NCBI RefSeq assembly: GCF_050389805.1
Contig: NZ_CP130945.1
Location: forward strand, 4,588,001 to 4,652,000
Origin: Bacillus_BD sp050389805
GTDB lineage: Bacteria; Bacillota; Bacilli; Bacillales; Cytobacillaceae
Length of the DNA stretch: 64,000 bases
Direction of reading: 5' to 3'
Made by a program: the position numbers and the translations under genes. Position 1 is the first letter of the stretch; the number at the start of each line of letters is the position of its first letter. Below the pieces are notes generated by a model. It did no database searches and was not told the DNA's origin. It worked only from the letters and a program-made list of their open reading frames with translations. Below, piece by piece: positions 7,928 through 17,369 of the stretch.

Positions 7928-9172
7928 TCACTTTATATATCTAATGCGTTTTTTGTTTTTTTTATCAAAAATGAGCCGTTGAACTATACCGAGTATTAAG
8001 CAAAAAATAGTGAAATATTCATTTAACCCAATTAGTACAGGCTCTACAAAAAAAGTAGCAATAAAGGAAGAATACAAGGCTACAATTAATCCTTTTAATA
8101 GTGGCGGAAAATCCAACCTAATAACTGTGATCACAGAGATTAATGATATAAGTGTAAATGCAACAAGTAGTGTAAAGGGTATCAAACCCGCCTCATACCC
8201 AACATCTAACCAAAGATTATGTGCAGAAAATAACGGGGTATATGTTTCTTTTCCTCCCATAGGATTCTCGAATAAACCTATAAATGTAGCTTTCCAAGCC
8301 GCTACTCTTGGGTCTTCTTCTAAGTTTGTTTCTTTAAAACGGTTAAATATATAACTATTTTCTACTATAGATTTTATACCAAAAGTGTTTATATTATACA
8401 GAAAGGACAATATAATGAATGTTAACATAACTAGTAGTATGCTTACTAGTTTACGTTTATTTAGTTTATCTGAGAATAATAAAGTAATAAAAAAAGACAA
8501 AATAATTATAATTATTCCAGTTCTATTACCTAATTGAATTAATGCATAAGTACTTGCAAAGAAACACACAAAACTTATTAACTTTATCTTATTACTGTTA
8601 AGTAAATATTTGTCTTTAATAAATAGAATAGCAAGTAATGACAAGCCAAAAGCCAAAGAAGAATTAAGGGCAGTGGCACTAATAAAATTATTAGTCCAAA
8701 TATCCACCCCAATTCTCCCAATCGTCTCTCTAGCAGTTACACTTCCATTTCCGTATATCAATGTTGCTTTTAGTGTACTCAAAACTCCATAAATAGTGAA
8801 TGCTATGATTATTGTATATAAGCTTCTATATGTTTTTTTATAATCTAAGTCTTCTTCAACCAAAAAATTACCTATGATGAAAAACATTGTAGGATATAAT
8901 AACTTTCCTAATATTGAAATATTACTGCTATATTGGTATATATACAAAAAAATTGAATACGTCATAAAGAAACCAAATAATATAAAAGCAGTTAAATAGA
9001 AAGTCTTACTAAATTTACCTTTCAATAAGTATATTAAAACCAAGGGTAAAGTCACCAAAGGGACATATACACCCACATTGAAAAAATTAATACAATAAAT
9101 AAATATCAGCACTGTCAAAAAAATATCCATTGTTAACCAATGTGTAGAGCTCAAGGGCCTTGATTTAGTCAT
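7928..9172 (-). CDS. Wzy-like O-antigen/capsule polymerase
   Basis: The 414-residue, very hydrophobic protein has about 11-12 membrane segments and one larger external loop near residues 275-330, containing DPRVAAWKATFIGLFENP and FSAHNLWLDVGYEAG. A Wzy/O-antigen ligase-type protein is recognised by this topology and by an Arg- and His-containing loop rather than by strong sequence identity. Within a locus that already has an initiating transferase, a flippase and a chain-length regulator, the polymerase role is the natural assignment. It would join lipid-linked repeat units at the outer face of the membrane. The 281-bp gap downstream and the 191-bp gap upstream hold no gene I can support. Confidence 0.8.
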   Translation of the reverse strand: MTKSRPLSSTHWLTMDIFLTVLIFIYCINFFNVGVYVPLVTLPLVLIYLLKGKFSKTFYLTAFILFGFFMTYSIFLYIYQYSSNISILGKLLYPTMFFIIGNFLVEEDLDYKKTYRSLYTIIIAFTIYGVLSTLKATLIYGNGSVTARETIGRIGVDIWTNNFISATALNSSLAFGLSLLAILFIKDKYLLNSNKIKLISFVCFFASTYALIQLGNRTGIIIIILSFFITLLFSDKLNKRKLVSILLVMLTFIILSFLYNINTFGIKSIVENSYIFNRFKETNLEEDPRVAAWKATFIGLFENPMGGKETYTPLFSAHNLWLDVGYEAGLIPFTLLVAFTLISLISVITVIRLDFPPLLKGLIVALYSSFIATFFVEPVLIGLNEYFTIFCLILGIVQRLIFDKKNKKRIRYIK

Positions 9173-9363
9173 TGAACCACTTCCTTATTTCACACTCAAA
9201 TGCAATACCTAGATTAATAATTTTTCCTTCTTAAAGCAAAATTATTTATAGCAATTATCCCTATTTATACTAAGAGATGTCTATAAAGTTATCACAAATA
9301 TCAATTATCCCTGCCTTTTTTATAATTATTTTTTTAATTTATCCCATGTATTAAAAAAAATAA

Positions 9364-10503
9364 TTAATCTTTTTTGTATTTCTCTTTATTAATAATATAA
9401 TTAAATAACTCATTGGTTTTTTTTGCCATATTTTCTATGGTATAATACCTTATTTTCATTAAATTATTTCTTGCCATATCTTTTAATAACGTATTATCTT
9501 CTAAAATAATTCGTATTGATTTTGCAAGAGTATCACTATCATTAGCTGGAATAATAAATCCATTTTCATAGTTTTTTACTAATTCTAATCCCGCAACGCA
9601 TTTATCAGTAGTTACAACAGGTAGACCATAAGCCATAGCCTCGTTGATAACTAATCCCCATACATCTCCTCTTGTTGGTAAAACAAATATATCGCTAGCC
9701 ATATAATACATTTTCAAAACATCTTTAGTCTTAAAATCTACAAAGTGAACATTATTAATTTTAAGTTTTTTAATAATACTAAGGTATTCTTGAGTAGGTT
9801 CTCCTCCTATAATATAAATACCATATTCCCGAGGTAATTTAGTACTTGCTTTTAAAAGAATGTCAAATCCCTTTATGTTAATAAATCTTCCTACTGATAA
9901 AATCACTTTTTCTTGATTAATATTAAGTTTTTCTTTAATTCTTTCCTTAGTTAATTGATCTACGAGGTCTTCTAAGAGATCTTTTTTAAACAATGATGTG
10001 AATGGATAAACAAATATATTCTCTGTTTTTGCACCGTAGTAAACAAGATATTCATTGGTTTGCTTACCGGTACTTAACCAACTGCTAGCAGAACTAATAA
10101 AATGTTTTTTTATGAGAAACTTGACCTTATTCTCAATTTTCATAATCCCTCCATCGGAATTAAGAATAAACGGTATTTTTTTTATCTTTAATACTTCAAT
10201 TGCTAACATTCCCGTTGGTGTACTATAACCACCAATAACAAAAACATCAAATAACCTTTTCTGGATATAGTTTATAACTTCAATACATACAAATATATTT
10301 TTACTAATTTTCTTCCCTTTTAAAAAGACAGCTTTAAAATTTTTAAAGTCTTTACCTAACCAAGACTTGTCTCTTTCATTTGTTATTTCCCTTTCAAACA
10401 AAACAGTTAGTTCACAGTGTTTGCCTAATTCATTAAAGAAATCAACTCTATAAGGAGAAGGAATATTAACTAAAAACAATACTTTTAATTTGTTTACTTG
10501 CAT
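9364..10503 (-). CDS. Glycosyltransferase family 4, capsule locus
   Basis: The protein has 379 residues and a GT-B fold. The N-terminal acceptor domain starts KVLFLVNIPSPYRVDFFNEL, a common opening in exopolysaccharide GT4 enzymes. The C-terminal domain contains ILSVGRFINIKGFDILLKA and the donor-binding motif NEAMAYGLPVVTTDKCVAG. It should transfer a nucleotide-activated sugar with retention onto the growing repeat unit in the cytoplasm. The sugar is unknown. It is one of five non-initiating glycosyltransferases in the locus, which together suggest a repeat unit of up to about six sugars. Confidence 0.85.
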   Translation of the reverse strand: MQVNKLKVLFLVNIPSPYRVDFFNELGKHCELTVLFEREITNERDKSWLGKDFKNFKAVFLKGKKISKNIFVCIEVINYIQKRLFDVFVIGGYSTPTGMLAIEVLKIKKIPFILNSDGGIMKIENKVKFLIKKHFISSASSWLSTGKQTNEYLVYYGAKTENIFVYPFTSLFKKDLLEDLVDQLTKERIKEKLNINQEKVILSVGRFINIKGFDILLKASTKLPREYGIYIIGGEPTQEYLSIIKKLKINNVHFVDFKTKDVLKMYYMASDIFVLPTRGDVWGLVINEAMAYGLPVVTTDKCVAGLELVKNYENGFIIPANDSDTLAKSIRIILEDNTLLKDMARNNLMKIRYYTIENMAKKTNELFNYIINKEKYKKD

Positions 10504-10544
10504 TTAGACAAACACCTCATTATTTAATAGTACCTTAATACAAA

Positions 10545-11393
10545 CTATTTTTTAAAAGATATATAGTCTTCTTTTAAAATATGTCTCTTCTGCAGTTCTT
10601 TCATTTTAATATCTATATCAAACTGATAATTAATTCTCGTCATTATAAAACGAAAACCGGTTTTACCATCTAGAAATCCAAACTTATAAATATATAGGTA
10701 TAAAAAATAAGCTATATTTCTAAAAGGTAATCTATAGAATACCTTTTTTATCTCGGTCATATTTTTCAAATTTCTCCAGTCAATTGGCTCTTTTCTTTCT
10801 TCTAATATTCTAAAAGCCTCCATAGTACTGTAATGATTATGTTTAGCTAAATAATCGTGTAAAGATTTATTATCCTTATGAAGTAAATAACCATCTATTT
10901 CCATCCATACATCTCTTGTAGGATTTATAGAAGTAATATGTTCATTTATATCTCTTTTAAACTCTACATCTTTATGTCTATATATAGTTTTTCGTTTTAA
11001 AGGCCAGAGTCTGTACCTTAAATACTTATCTAAAAAATACATCCTTAGCCTTATAGAAAATCCGACTACATTATCCTTAACATTTTTTAAGTTTTCTTCG
11101 ATAGATATTTTAACTTCTTCAGTTAGAATCTCATCTGCATCAAGCATTAGTACCCATTCATATTTATAATTAATATTTCTTAAGGCCCAATTTCTTTGAT
11201 TACTATAATTATCAAATTTTCTATAAAGAATCTTATCAGTGTTTAAATATAAATTTGCATAATCAATTGTCCTATCATCACTATACGAATCTAGTATATA
11301 AACGTCATCACTAAAATCCACAAGACTTTCTAAGCATTGTTTTATATTTTTCTCCTCATTGTATGTTAGTATGAGAACACTTATCATAAACAT
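10545..11393 (-). CDS. Glycosyltransferase family 2, WaaE-like
   Basis: The protein has 282 residues and a GT-A fold. It opens with ISVLILTYNEEKNIKQCLES, has the acidic metal-binding motif VLMLDADEIL near residue 85, and later YLRYRLWPLKRKTIYRHKDV and INEHI. This is the pattern of WaaE/KdtX-type beta-glucosyltransferases, which invert the anomeric centre. It probably adds a glucose-type or related sugar to the repeat unit at the cytoplasmic membrane. ATG codons at 11393 and 11387 are both possible starts. The next gene upstream lies 17 bp away, so the two are translated from one message. Confidence 0.83.
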   Translation of the reverse strand: MFMISVLILTYNEEKNIKQCLESLVDFSDDVYILDSYSDDRTIDYANLYLNTDKILYRKFDNYSNQRNWALRNINYKYEWVLMLDADEILTEEVKISIEENLKNVKDNVVGFSIRLRMYFLDKYLRYRLWPLKRKTIYRHKDVEFKRDINEHITSINPTRDVWMEIDGYLLHKDNKSLHDYLAKHNHYSTMEAFRILEERKEPIDWRNLKNMTEIKKVFYRLPFRNIAYFLYLYIYKFGFLDGKTGFRFIMTRINYQFDIDIKMKELQKRHILKEDYISFKK

Positions 11394-11410
11394 TTACCCC
11401 ATTTAACAAC

Positions 11411-12589
11411 TTAATTTTTTTCTTGCAATGCTCTATAAAATAAATTTTTCAGTTCATCGACTTTCTGATCAGAATCTATAAATTTTTTCACATACTTAAT
11501 AGTACTATCTTTAAACTTTAGAAATTCACCTTCTTCTAAATCCACAAGATATTGTAATCTTTTTTTATATGCTTCTGAATCCTCTAAAGAAATGTCCCAT
11601 CCGACAGAATAATTTTGTAATTCTCTCCAAGGTGTTCTATCACTTATTAATACCGGAATGCCAGCAAACAAAGCTTCTACAATTACATGACCAAAGTTTT
11701 CACCAAAAGTAGGTAATAACAAAACATTATTTTCTTTCATGACTCTGTCTACTTCATTATGATCAATACTCCCATTATAATTAACTGTTACATTCTGTGG
11801 GAGATTTTTAATTATTTCCTGACACTCTTCCCAGTATGCAACATCTGAAATGGGACCATATATATTAAATTCAATATTTCCGTTTAAATCATTTAATAAA
11901 TGTAATGCAAATTTCAAATTTTTTACTTCAGTTATCCTTGAAAGAAAAATTATTTTCAAATAGCCCGATTTTTTCTTCACTACTTTTACCTCGTTAATAG
12001 GAGCAGGTGAAGCTGATAAGTTTCCAACTTTTACAATTGGAAGATTGTTATTAAAGTTATTTTTTATATCCTGAACTTCAGAATCACTTGTAGCTTGCCA
12101 TAATAAATTTTTATATAATCCCAAAAATTTAACTAAGTTTATATAGAGTCGCTTTTTCAGTCTTTTTAAATTTAAAGCTCCATTTGATAAATCTCCCCTT
12201 GGAAGTATTATTACTGGAGTATTTGGAATTAATTTTAATTTACGTAATAGCAAATACCGAATAGTATACTCCGAAAAAAAACCATTCAAATACACAATAT
12301 CAAAATCCAAATCACTAATAATTTCTTTCATATTCTTAATAGTTGCATTTTCCGAAGAATGATAAAATACCATTTCATTCCTAACCTTATTCCATTCATC
12401 AACTTTAATTCCCTGATAAGGCTGAAGGTCACAGAAATCTCTATCCTGCGTTACTATATAAAAATCAAAAGAATCTTTTAATCTATCTGCCATATTTGCA
12501 ATACTTCTAATTGGTCCACCTGCTTTATATCCAGGTAAATAAGTTCCGTTAAATGTTAGAATTTTTATCTTATTATTTATTTTATCCAC
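11411..12589 (-). CDS. Glycosyltransferase family 4, capsule locus
   Basis: This 392-residue GT-B protein starts with KIKILTFNGTYLPGYKAGGP, where the AGGP loop is typical of GT4 acceptor domains. The C-terminal half contains KIIFLSRITEVKNLKFALHL and the donor motif VIVEALFAGIPVLISDRTPW. It is expected to add one sugar to the lipid-linked oligosaccharide. The start is a GTG at 12589 with GGAGA about ten bases upstream. It lies between the nucleotide-sugar dehydrogenase and the family 2 enzyme, so it is a candidate for handling the uronic acid made by the dehydrogenase, but that is only positional inference. Confidence 0.83.
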   Translation of the reverse strand: MDKINNKIKILTFNGTYLPGYKAGGPIRSIANMADRLKDSFDFYIVTQDRDFCDLQPYQGIKVDEWNKVRNEMVFYHSSENATIKNMKEIISDLDFDIVYLNGFFSEYTIRYLLLRKLKLIPNTPVIILPRGDLSNGALNLKRLKKRLYINLVKFLGLYKNLLWQATSDSEVQDIKNNFNNNLPIVKVGNLSASPAPINEVKVVKKKSGYLKIIFLSRITEVKNLKFALHLLNDLNGNIEFNIYGPISDVAYWEECQEIIKNLPQNVTVNYNGSIDHNEVDRVMKENNVLLLPTFGENFGHVIVEALFAGIPVLISDRTPWRELQNYSVGWDISLEDSEAYKKRLQYLVDLEEGEFLKFKDSTIKYVKKFIDSDQKVDELKNLFYRALQEKN

Positions 12590-12674
12590 GAATTACTGAT
12601 CTCCTTATAGACCGGTATTTAACATTAATTTTTTTGAAAGTTTAATATATATATACTAAAATAATAATGATTGA

Positions 12675-14063
12675 CTATAGTCTCCAATATAAATAACCTA
12701 GCTCTTCTGCTCTCTTTTTATTAAAAATTCCTTTTATATCAGTTAAGACAAGTGAACTTGAAGTTCTTTTTATTGTTTTAGGCTCCTCTAAAGCTGCGGC
12801 TACCTCGTTATTAATAAGATCGAAATTTGGAACCTCATCTTTATAGAACTGTCGTATATCTTCTAAATTCATTTTTCTAAAACAATCATGTGGCACTGCA
12901 AAAACCACAGCATCCAAACCTTTTAATTCTTCCACACTATATAATTTGATTCCATATTCCTCAAATACTTCTTTTTGATCAACTAATGGGTCTACTACCA
13001 TAACTTCCACACCGTAATCATTAAGTTCATCGATGATATCTGTTACTTTTGTATTTCTAACATCTGGACAATTCTCCTTAAATGCTAGACCAAATATACC
13101 TACTCTAGATCCCTTAATTTGTTTATCAGCCTTTATCATACTTTTAATAATATTTTCGGCTACATACTTTCCCATATCATCATTAATCTTTCTACCAGAA
13201 AGAATAATTTGCGAATGATAGCCTAATTCCTCCGCCTTATAAATAAAATAGTAAGGATCTACACCAATGCAATGACCACCAACTAAGCCTGGAGAAAAAT
13301 TTAAAAAATTCCACTTTGTACCTGCAGCCTCTAGTACAGCCTTTGTATCTATTCCCATCTTATTAAATACCATAGATAACTCATTCATAAAGGCAATGTT
13401 TATATCTCTTTGAGAGTTCTCAATAACCTTAGCTGCTTCAGCAACTTTTATACTTTCTGCACGATGAACCCCTGCTTCGATGATTAATTCATAAGTATTT
13501 GCAATTATATCTAGCGACTCATCATCCATACCTGAAACAACTTTCACAATAGTTTCAAGTCTATGGACTTTATCACCGGGGTTTATTCGCTCAGGAGAAT
13601 AACCAACTTTAAAGTCCTGTCCATATTTTAATCCAGATTCTTTTTCCAATATTGGAATACAAATATCTTCGGTCACTCCAGGATAAACAGTTGATTCATA
13701 AACAACGATCGAACCTTTTGTTAAATTACGACCTACTGTTTTACTTGCTCCAATTACAGGAGAAAGATCTGGAATTTTGTTTGAATTTACAGGAGTCGGT
13801 ACAGCAACAATATGAAATTTACAGTCCTTTAATTTTTCCTCATCGCTAGTAAAAGCTACCGAAGTTTCTTTTAATGCTTCATTACCAACTTCATTTGTTA
13901 CGTCTATCCCATTCCTATAGAATTCTATTTTTCTCTTATTAATATCAAAACCAATCACTTCTACTTTTTTAGCAAATGCTACAGCAAGAGGCATACCAAC
14001 ATATCCTAATCCAATAACTGAAATTTTTTCTTTTTTATTTTTTACCGCTTCATACAAATTCAC
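12675..14063 (-). CDS. UDP-N-acetylhexosamine 6-dehydrogenase (TviB/WbpO/CapO type)
   Basis: The enzyme oxidises C6 of a UDP-HexNAc to the uronic acid with two NAD+. The NAD-binding motif KISVIGLGYVGMPLAVAFAK lies at the N terminus. The middle contains EAAKVIENSQRDINIAFMNE, and the catalytic Cys lies in SPGLVGGHCIGVDPYYFIYK. The C-terminal domain starts GLAFKENCPDVRNTK. The Asn- and Cys-containing motifs fit the HexNAc-dehydrogenase branch rather than UDP-glucose dehydrogenase. The frame opens with a TTG at 14087 inside the previous gene, but GGGGGAAGG sits nine bases before a GTG at 14063, which I take as the start (462 residues). UDP-GlcNAc, UDP-ManNAc and UDP-GalNAc are all possible substrates. 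A ManNAcA product would match S. aureus type 5/8 capsule, but no dedicated UDP-ManNAc-forming epimerase is seen in this window. Confidence 0.9.
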   Translation of the reverse strand: MNLYEAVKNKKEKISVIGLGYVGMPLAVAFAKKVEVIGFDINKRKIEFYRNGIDVTNEVGNEALKETSVAFTSDEEKLKDCKFHIVAVPTPVNSNKIPDLSPVIGASKTVGRNLTKGSIVVYESTVYPGVTEDICIPILEKESGLKYGQDFKVGYSPERINPGDKVHRLETIVKVVSGMDDESLDIIANTYELIIEAGVHRAESIKVAEAAKVIENSQRDINIAFMNELSMVFNKMGIDTKAVLEAAGTKWNFLNFSPGLVGGHCIGVDPYYFIYKAEELGYHSQIILSGRKINDDMGKYVAENIIKSMIKADKQIKGSRVGIFGLAFKENCPDVRNTKVTDIIDELNDYGVEVMVVDPLVDQKEVFEEYGIKLYSVEELKGLDAVVFAVPHDCFRKMNLEDIRQFYKDEVPNFDLINNEVAAALEEPKTIKRTSSSLVLTDIKGIFNKKRAEELGYLYWRL

Positions 14064-14064
14064 T

Positions 14065-15195
14065 TTATTCACCCTTCCCCCAAACAACCCTATTTACATA
14101 ATCTGTATATGACAATATTATCCTCAATACTTTATCCGATACATTAGGCATACTATAATCCCCTACAGGTCTTAATGTATCTTTTTCTTGAGTTTCTAAA
14201 ATTTCTAGCCCCTGTAAGATTCTTTCTTTCCTCAATCCTACCATCATCACGGATGCTTCTTCCATTGCCTCTGGTCTTTCGTGGGCTTGCCTAATGTTAA
14301 GTGCTCTAAATCCCAGAATAGAAGACTCTTCACTAATCGTACCACTATCACTTAGTACAGTTTTTGCCTTAGTTTGAAGTTTTACATAATCATTAAAACC
14401 CAAAGGTTTCATTATTTTTACTAAAGGATTAAACTCTATTCCTTTAGCATTAATCATATTTCTAGTTCTAGGATGTGTACTAACAATTACAGGCAAATTG
14501 TATTTCACAGCAATGGCATTTAAACTATCAACTAAATCAATGAAGTTAGTTTCCGAATTAATGTTTTCTTCTCTATGTGCTGATACTACAAAATACTTTC
14601 CTTCATCAAGTCCTAATCTGTCTAATACTTCTGACCTCTCAATATCATCTTTCCTAGAGTTAAGAACTTCAAACATCGGGCTTCCAGTTTTAATAATTCT
14701 ATCTGATGGAAATCCCTCTCTAAGGAGATATTCCCTTGCAATATCACTATAAGTTAAATTTATATCAGCGGTATGATCCACTATTTTCCTATTCGTTTCT
14801 TCTGGTACTCTTGCATCAAAGCATCTGTTACCTGCTTCCATATGAAAAATAGGAATATGTCTTCTCTTTGCAGCAATAGCACATAAACAGCTATTAGTAT
14901 CTCCAAGTACTAAAAACGCATCTGGTTTAACTTCTTCCATAATAGGATCTATTTTAACTAAGATATTACCAATTGTTTCTACCGCTGTTCCTGTTGCTGC
15001 GTTAAGAAAGTAATCTGGCTTTTTTAGATTAAAGTTCTTAAAGAAAACTTCATTTAATTCATAATCATAATTTTGGCCCGTATGAACAAGAATATGTTCA
15101 ATTGCATTTGACTCTTCTAATTTATTAATCACAGCTGATAGTCTTATAATCTCAGGTCTTGTACCAACGACTGTCATAACTTTTAATTTCTTCAT
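14065..15195 (-). CDS. capG: UDP-sugar 2-epimerase for UDP-L-FucNAc synthesis (CapG/FnlC type)
   Basis: The 376-residue protein belongs to the WecB-type 2-epimerases. It has GTRPEIIRLSAVI at the N terminus, HMEAGNRCFDARVPEETNRK in the middle and SDSGTISEESSILGFRALNI near residue 275. The DARVPEE variant and the direct linkage to capF and capE homologues identify it as the CapG/FnlC/WbjD enzyme, which converts UDP-L-PneNAc to UDP-L-FucNAc, rather than the ManNAc-forming MnaA. It lies three bases after capF, so the two are translationally coupled. It supplies an activated L-FucNAc residue to the locus. Confidence 0.9.
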   Translation of the reverse strand: MKKLKVMTVVGTRPEIIRLSAVINKLEESNAIEHILVHTGQNYDYELNEVFFKNFNLKKPDYFLNAATGTAVETIGNILVKIDPIMEEVKPDAFLVLGDTNSCLCAIAAKRRHIPIFHMEAGNRCFDARVPEETNRKIVDHTADINLTYSDIAREYLLREGFPSDRIIKTGSPMFEVLNSRKDDIERSEVLDRLGLDEGKYFVVSAHREENINSETNFIDLVDSLNAIAVKYNLPVIVSTHPRTRNMINAKGIEFNPLVKIMKPLGFNDYVKLQTKAKTVLSDSGTISEESSILGFRALNIRQAHERPEAMEEASVMMVGLRKERILQGLEILETQEKDTLRPVGDYSMPNVSDKVLRIILSYTDYVNRVVWGKGE

Positions 15196-15198
15196 TCA

Positions 15199-16311
15199 TC
15201 ATACCTCCAAGAAATAAGTATCCGGTTTTTCTAAGTCAAAGCATTCATTAGCCCACATTACCGTTACAAGATCACTTTCTCCCACATTTACGATGGAATG
15301 TGTATATCCAGTAGGAATATCAACAACCTGTAGTTTTTCTCCGCTCACTCTATATTCAATAAATTCATTAGAGTCAATCTTTCTAAATCGGATTAAACCT
15401 TCTCCGCTAACAACTAAGAATTTTTCATTTTTAGTATGATGCCAATGATTTCCTTTTGTAATCCCAGGTTTTGAAACATTTATAGAAACCTGCCCTCTCT
15501 CAGGTGTTCTTATAAATTCTGTAAAAGATCCTCTATGATCAGTATTCATTTTAAGGTCATAAGAAAACTGATCCTCTGGTAAAAAGCTTAAATACGTACT
15601 ATAAAGTTTCTTAGTTATAGCGTCTTCCATATTAGGAATGCTTAAATTTGTTCTGCTTTCCCTAAAGCTTTTTATAAGAGCTGCTAATTCTCCAAGTTTA
15701 ATAATATGTGTTACGGGTACAACACAATAATCATCATCCTGTATAGTCGGGTTACCCTCTAGCGCTTTTATAAATTCATCTAACACATCATCTATATAAC
15801 AAAGTTTAAGCTCTGCTTCCGGATTGTTGATCTGGATGTCTAAACCTCTAGCTATATTATGACAATAAGTTGCCACCACAGTATTATAGTTTGGCTTACT
15901 CCATTTACCAAATAAGTTAGGTAATCTATATACATAGACTTTTACATCAGTTTCTTTCCAATAATTAAATAATAAATCCTCTCCAGCCTTTTTACTTCTA
16001 CCATAAGGGTTATCCTTTTCCGCTTGAATAGATGAAGTAATAAGTATAGGAGATTTATTACCATTTTTCTTTAATAACTCTAACAAACTGGAAATTAAAC
16101 CATAATTACCTTCCATAAATTCACTCTCATCATTAGGTCTGTTTACTCCTGCTAAATGAAATACAAAGTCACATTTTTTTGTGTAGGTATCAAGTAATGA
16201 AGGATCACTTTCCCTAGTAAACTCAAATATATCGTTATACCCTCTATTTTTAAGTTCAGCGATAAGGTTTTTCCCTACAAATCCTTTCGCTCCCGTAACA
16301 AGAATTTTCAT
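15199..16311 (-). CDS. capF: Bifunctional reductase/cupin of UDP-L-FucNAc synthesis (CapF/FnlB type)
   Basis: The N-terminal domain (about residues 1-245) is an extended short-chain dehydrogenase with TGAKGFVGKNLIAEL. The C-terminal domain (about residues 250-370) is a cupin with GNHWHHTKNEKFLVVSGEG carrying the metal-binding histidines. This two-domain build is unique to CapF/FnlB/WbjC, whose cupin epimerises the 4-keto intermediate at C3 and whose NADPH domain reduces it to UDP-6-deoxy-L-talNAc. The ATG at 16311 has AGGGTGG about nine bases upstream; a TTG one codon earlier is less likely. The gene follows capE by 16 bp. Confidence 0.93.
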   Translation of the reverse strand: MKILVTGAKGFVGKNLIAELKNRGYNDIFEFTRESDPSLLDTYTKKCDFVFHLAGVNRPNDESEFMEGNYGLISSLLELLKKNGNKSPILITSSIQAEKDNPYGRSKKAGEDLLFNYWKETDVKVYVYRLPNLFGKWSKPNYNTVVATYCHNIARGLDIQINNPEAELKLCYIDDVLDEFIKALEGNPTIQDDDYCVVPVTHIIKLGELAALIKSFRESRTNLSIPNMEDAITKKLYSTYLSFLPEDQFSYDLKMNTDHRGSFTEFIRTPERGQVSINVSKPGITKGNHWHHTKNEKFLVVSGEGLIRFRKIDSNEFIEYRVSGEKLQVVDIPTGYTHSIVNVGESDLVTVMWANECFDLEKPDTYFLEV

Positions 16312-16327
16312 CAATTATTACCACCCT

Positions 16328-17365
16328 TTAGTTCATTACGTGAATCTTTTTATTCCATTCCTTTAACTCATCTTGGACATAATCTAACTCAAGTAATTTC
16401 TCTTTAATTTGTTCAACCGTTAAAATTTGTGTATTATCTGAATTATATTCTTCGACAGTAGTAAGCTTTTGATTTCCTTCTGCAAAATACTTATCATAGT
16501 TAAGATCCCTTTGATCCGCAGGTACTCTATAGAAACCACCCAAATCCTCTGCTACTACATATTCCTCTCTAGTAAGAAGAGTTTCAAATCGCTTTTCTCC
16601 ATGACGAGTGCCTATTACTTTAATATCGTTATTTGCATTAAACAATTCCTTTACCGCTTGAGCAAGATCACCAATTGTACTAGCTGGAGATTTTTGAACC
16701 ATAATATCTCCTGCCTCAGCATTTTGGAAAGCAAATACTACTAACTCAACTGCCTCTTCTAAACTCATAAGAAATCTTGTCATATTAGGATCCGTAACCG
16801 TTAAAGGCTGTCCATTTTTAATTTGTTCAATAAATAATGGAATAACCGATCCACGTGAGGCCATCACATTACCATATCTAGTTCCACAAATAAGTGTCTG
16901 ATCAGCATCAACAATTTTAGATTTAGCAACAAATACTTTTTCCATCATTGCTTTTGAAATACCCATAGCATTAATTGGATAAGCTGCTTTATCAGTTGAA
17001 AGACAGATTACCTTTTTTACCCCATAATCAATAGCAGCTGTTAATACATTATCTGTACCCATTATATTTGTTTTTACAGCTTCTAAAGGAAAAAATTCAC
17101 AAGACGGTACTTGTTTTAGTGCTGCTGCATGGAAAATATAGTCAACACCATGCATAGCATTTTTTACACTTGCAAGGTCCCTTACATCACCAATATAGAA
17201 CTTTAATTTATCATTTTTATAAAGCTTTCTCATATCATCTTGCTTTTTTTCATCTCGGGAAAAAATACGAATTTCCTTTATATCACTATTTAAGAATCTT
17301 TCCATAACAGCATTTCCGAATGAGCCTGTCCCGCCAGTTATAAGTAAAGTTTTATCTGTAAACAT
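16328..17365 (-). CDS. capE: UDP-GlcNAc 4,6-dehydratase/5-epimerase (CapE/FnlA type)
   Basis: This soluble 345-residue SDR enzyme catalyses the first step from UDP-GlcNAc to UDP-L-FucNAc. It has TGGTGSFGNAVMERF at the N terminus and STDKAAYPINAMGISKAMME near residue 125, where Met replaces the usual catalytic Tyr (MGISK), as is normal in the CapE/FlaA1 group. GTRYGNVMASRGSVIPLFIE follows. The length and lack of a membrane domain separate it from the larger membrane-bound dehydratase encoded at 20291-22117. It heads the capE-capF-capG run and lies four bases after the WbuB-like transferase, so the genes are one operon. Confidence 0.93.
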   Translation of the reverse strand: MFTDKTLLITGGTGSFGNAVMERFLNSDIKEIRIFSRDEKKQDDMRKLYKNDKLKFYIGDVRDLASVKNAMHGVDYIFHAAALKQVPSCEFFPLEAVKTNIMGTDNVLTAAIDYGVKKVICLSTDKAAYPINAMGISKAMMEKVFVAKSKIVDADQTLICGTRYGNVMASRGSVIPLFIEQIKNGQPLTVTDPNMTRFLMSLEEAVELVVFAFQNAEAGDIMVQKSPASTIGDLAQAVKELFNANNDIKVIGTRHGEKRFETLLTREEYVVAEDLGGFYRVPADQRDLNYDKYFAEGNQKLTTVEEYNSDNTQILTVEQIKEKLLELDYVQDELKEWNKKIHVMN

Positions 17366-17369
17366 CTTT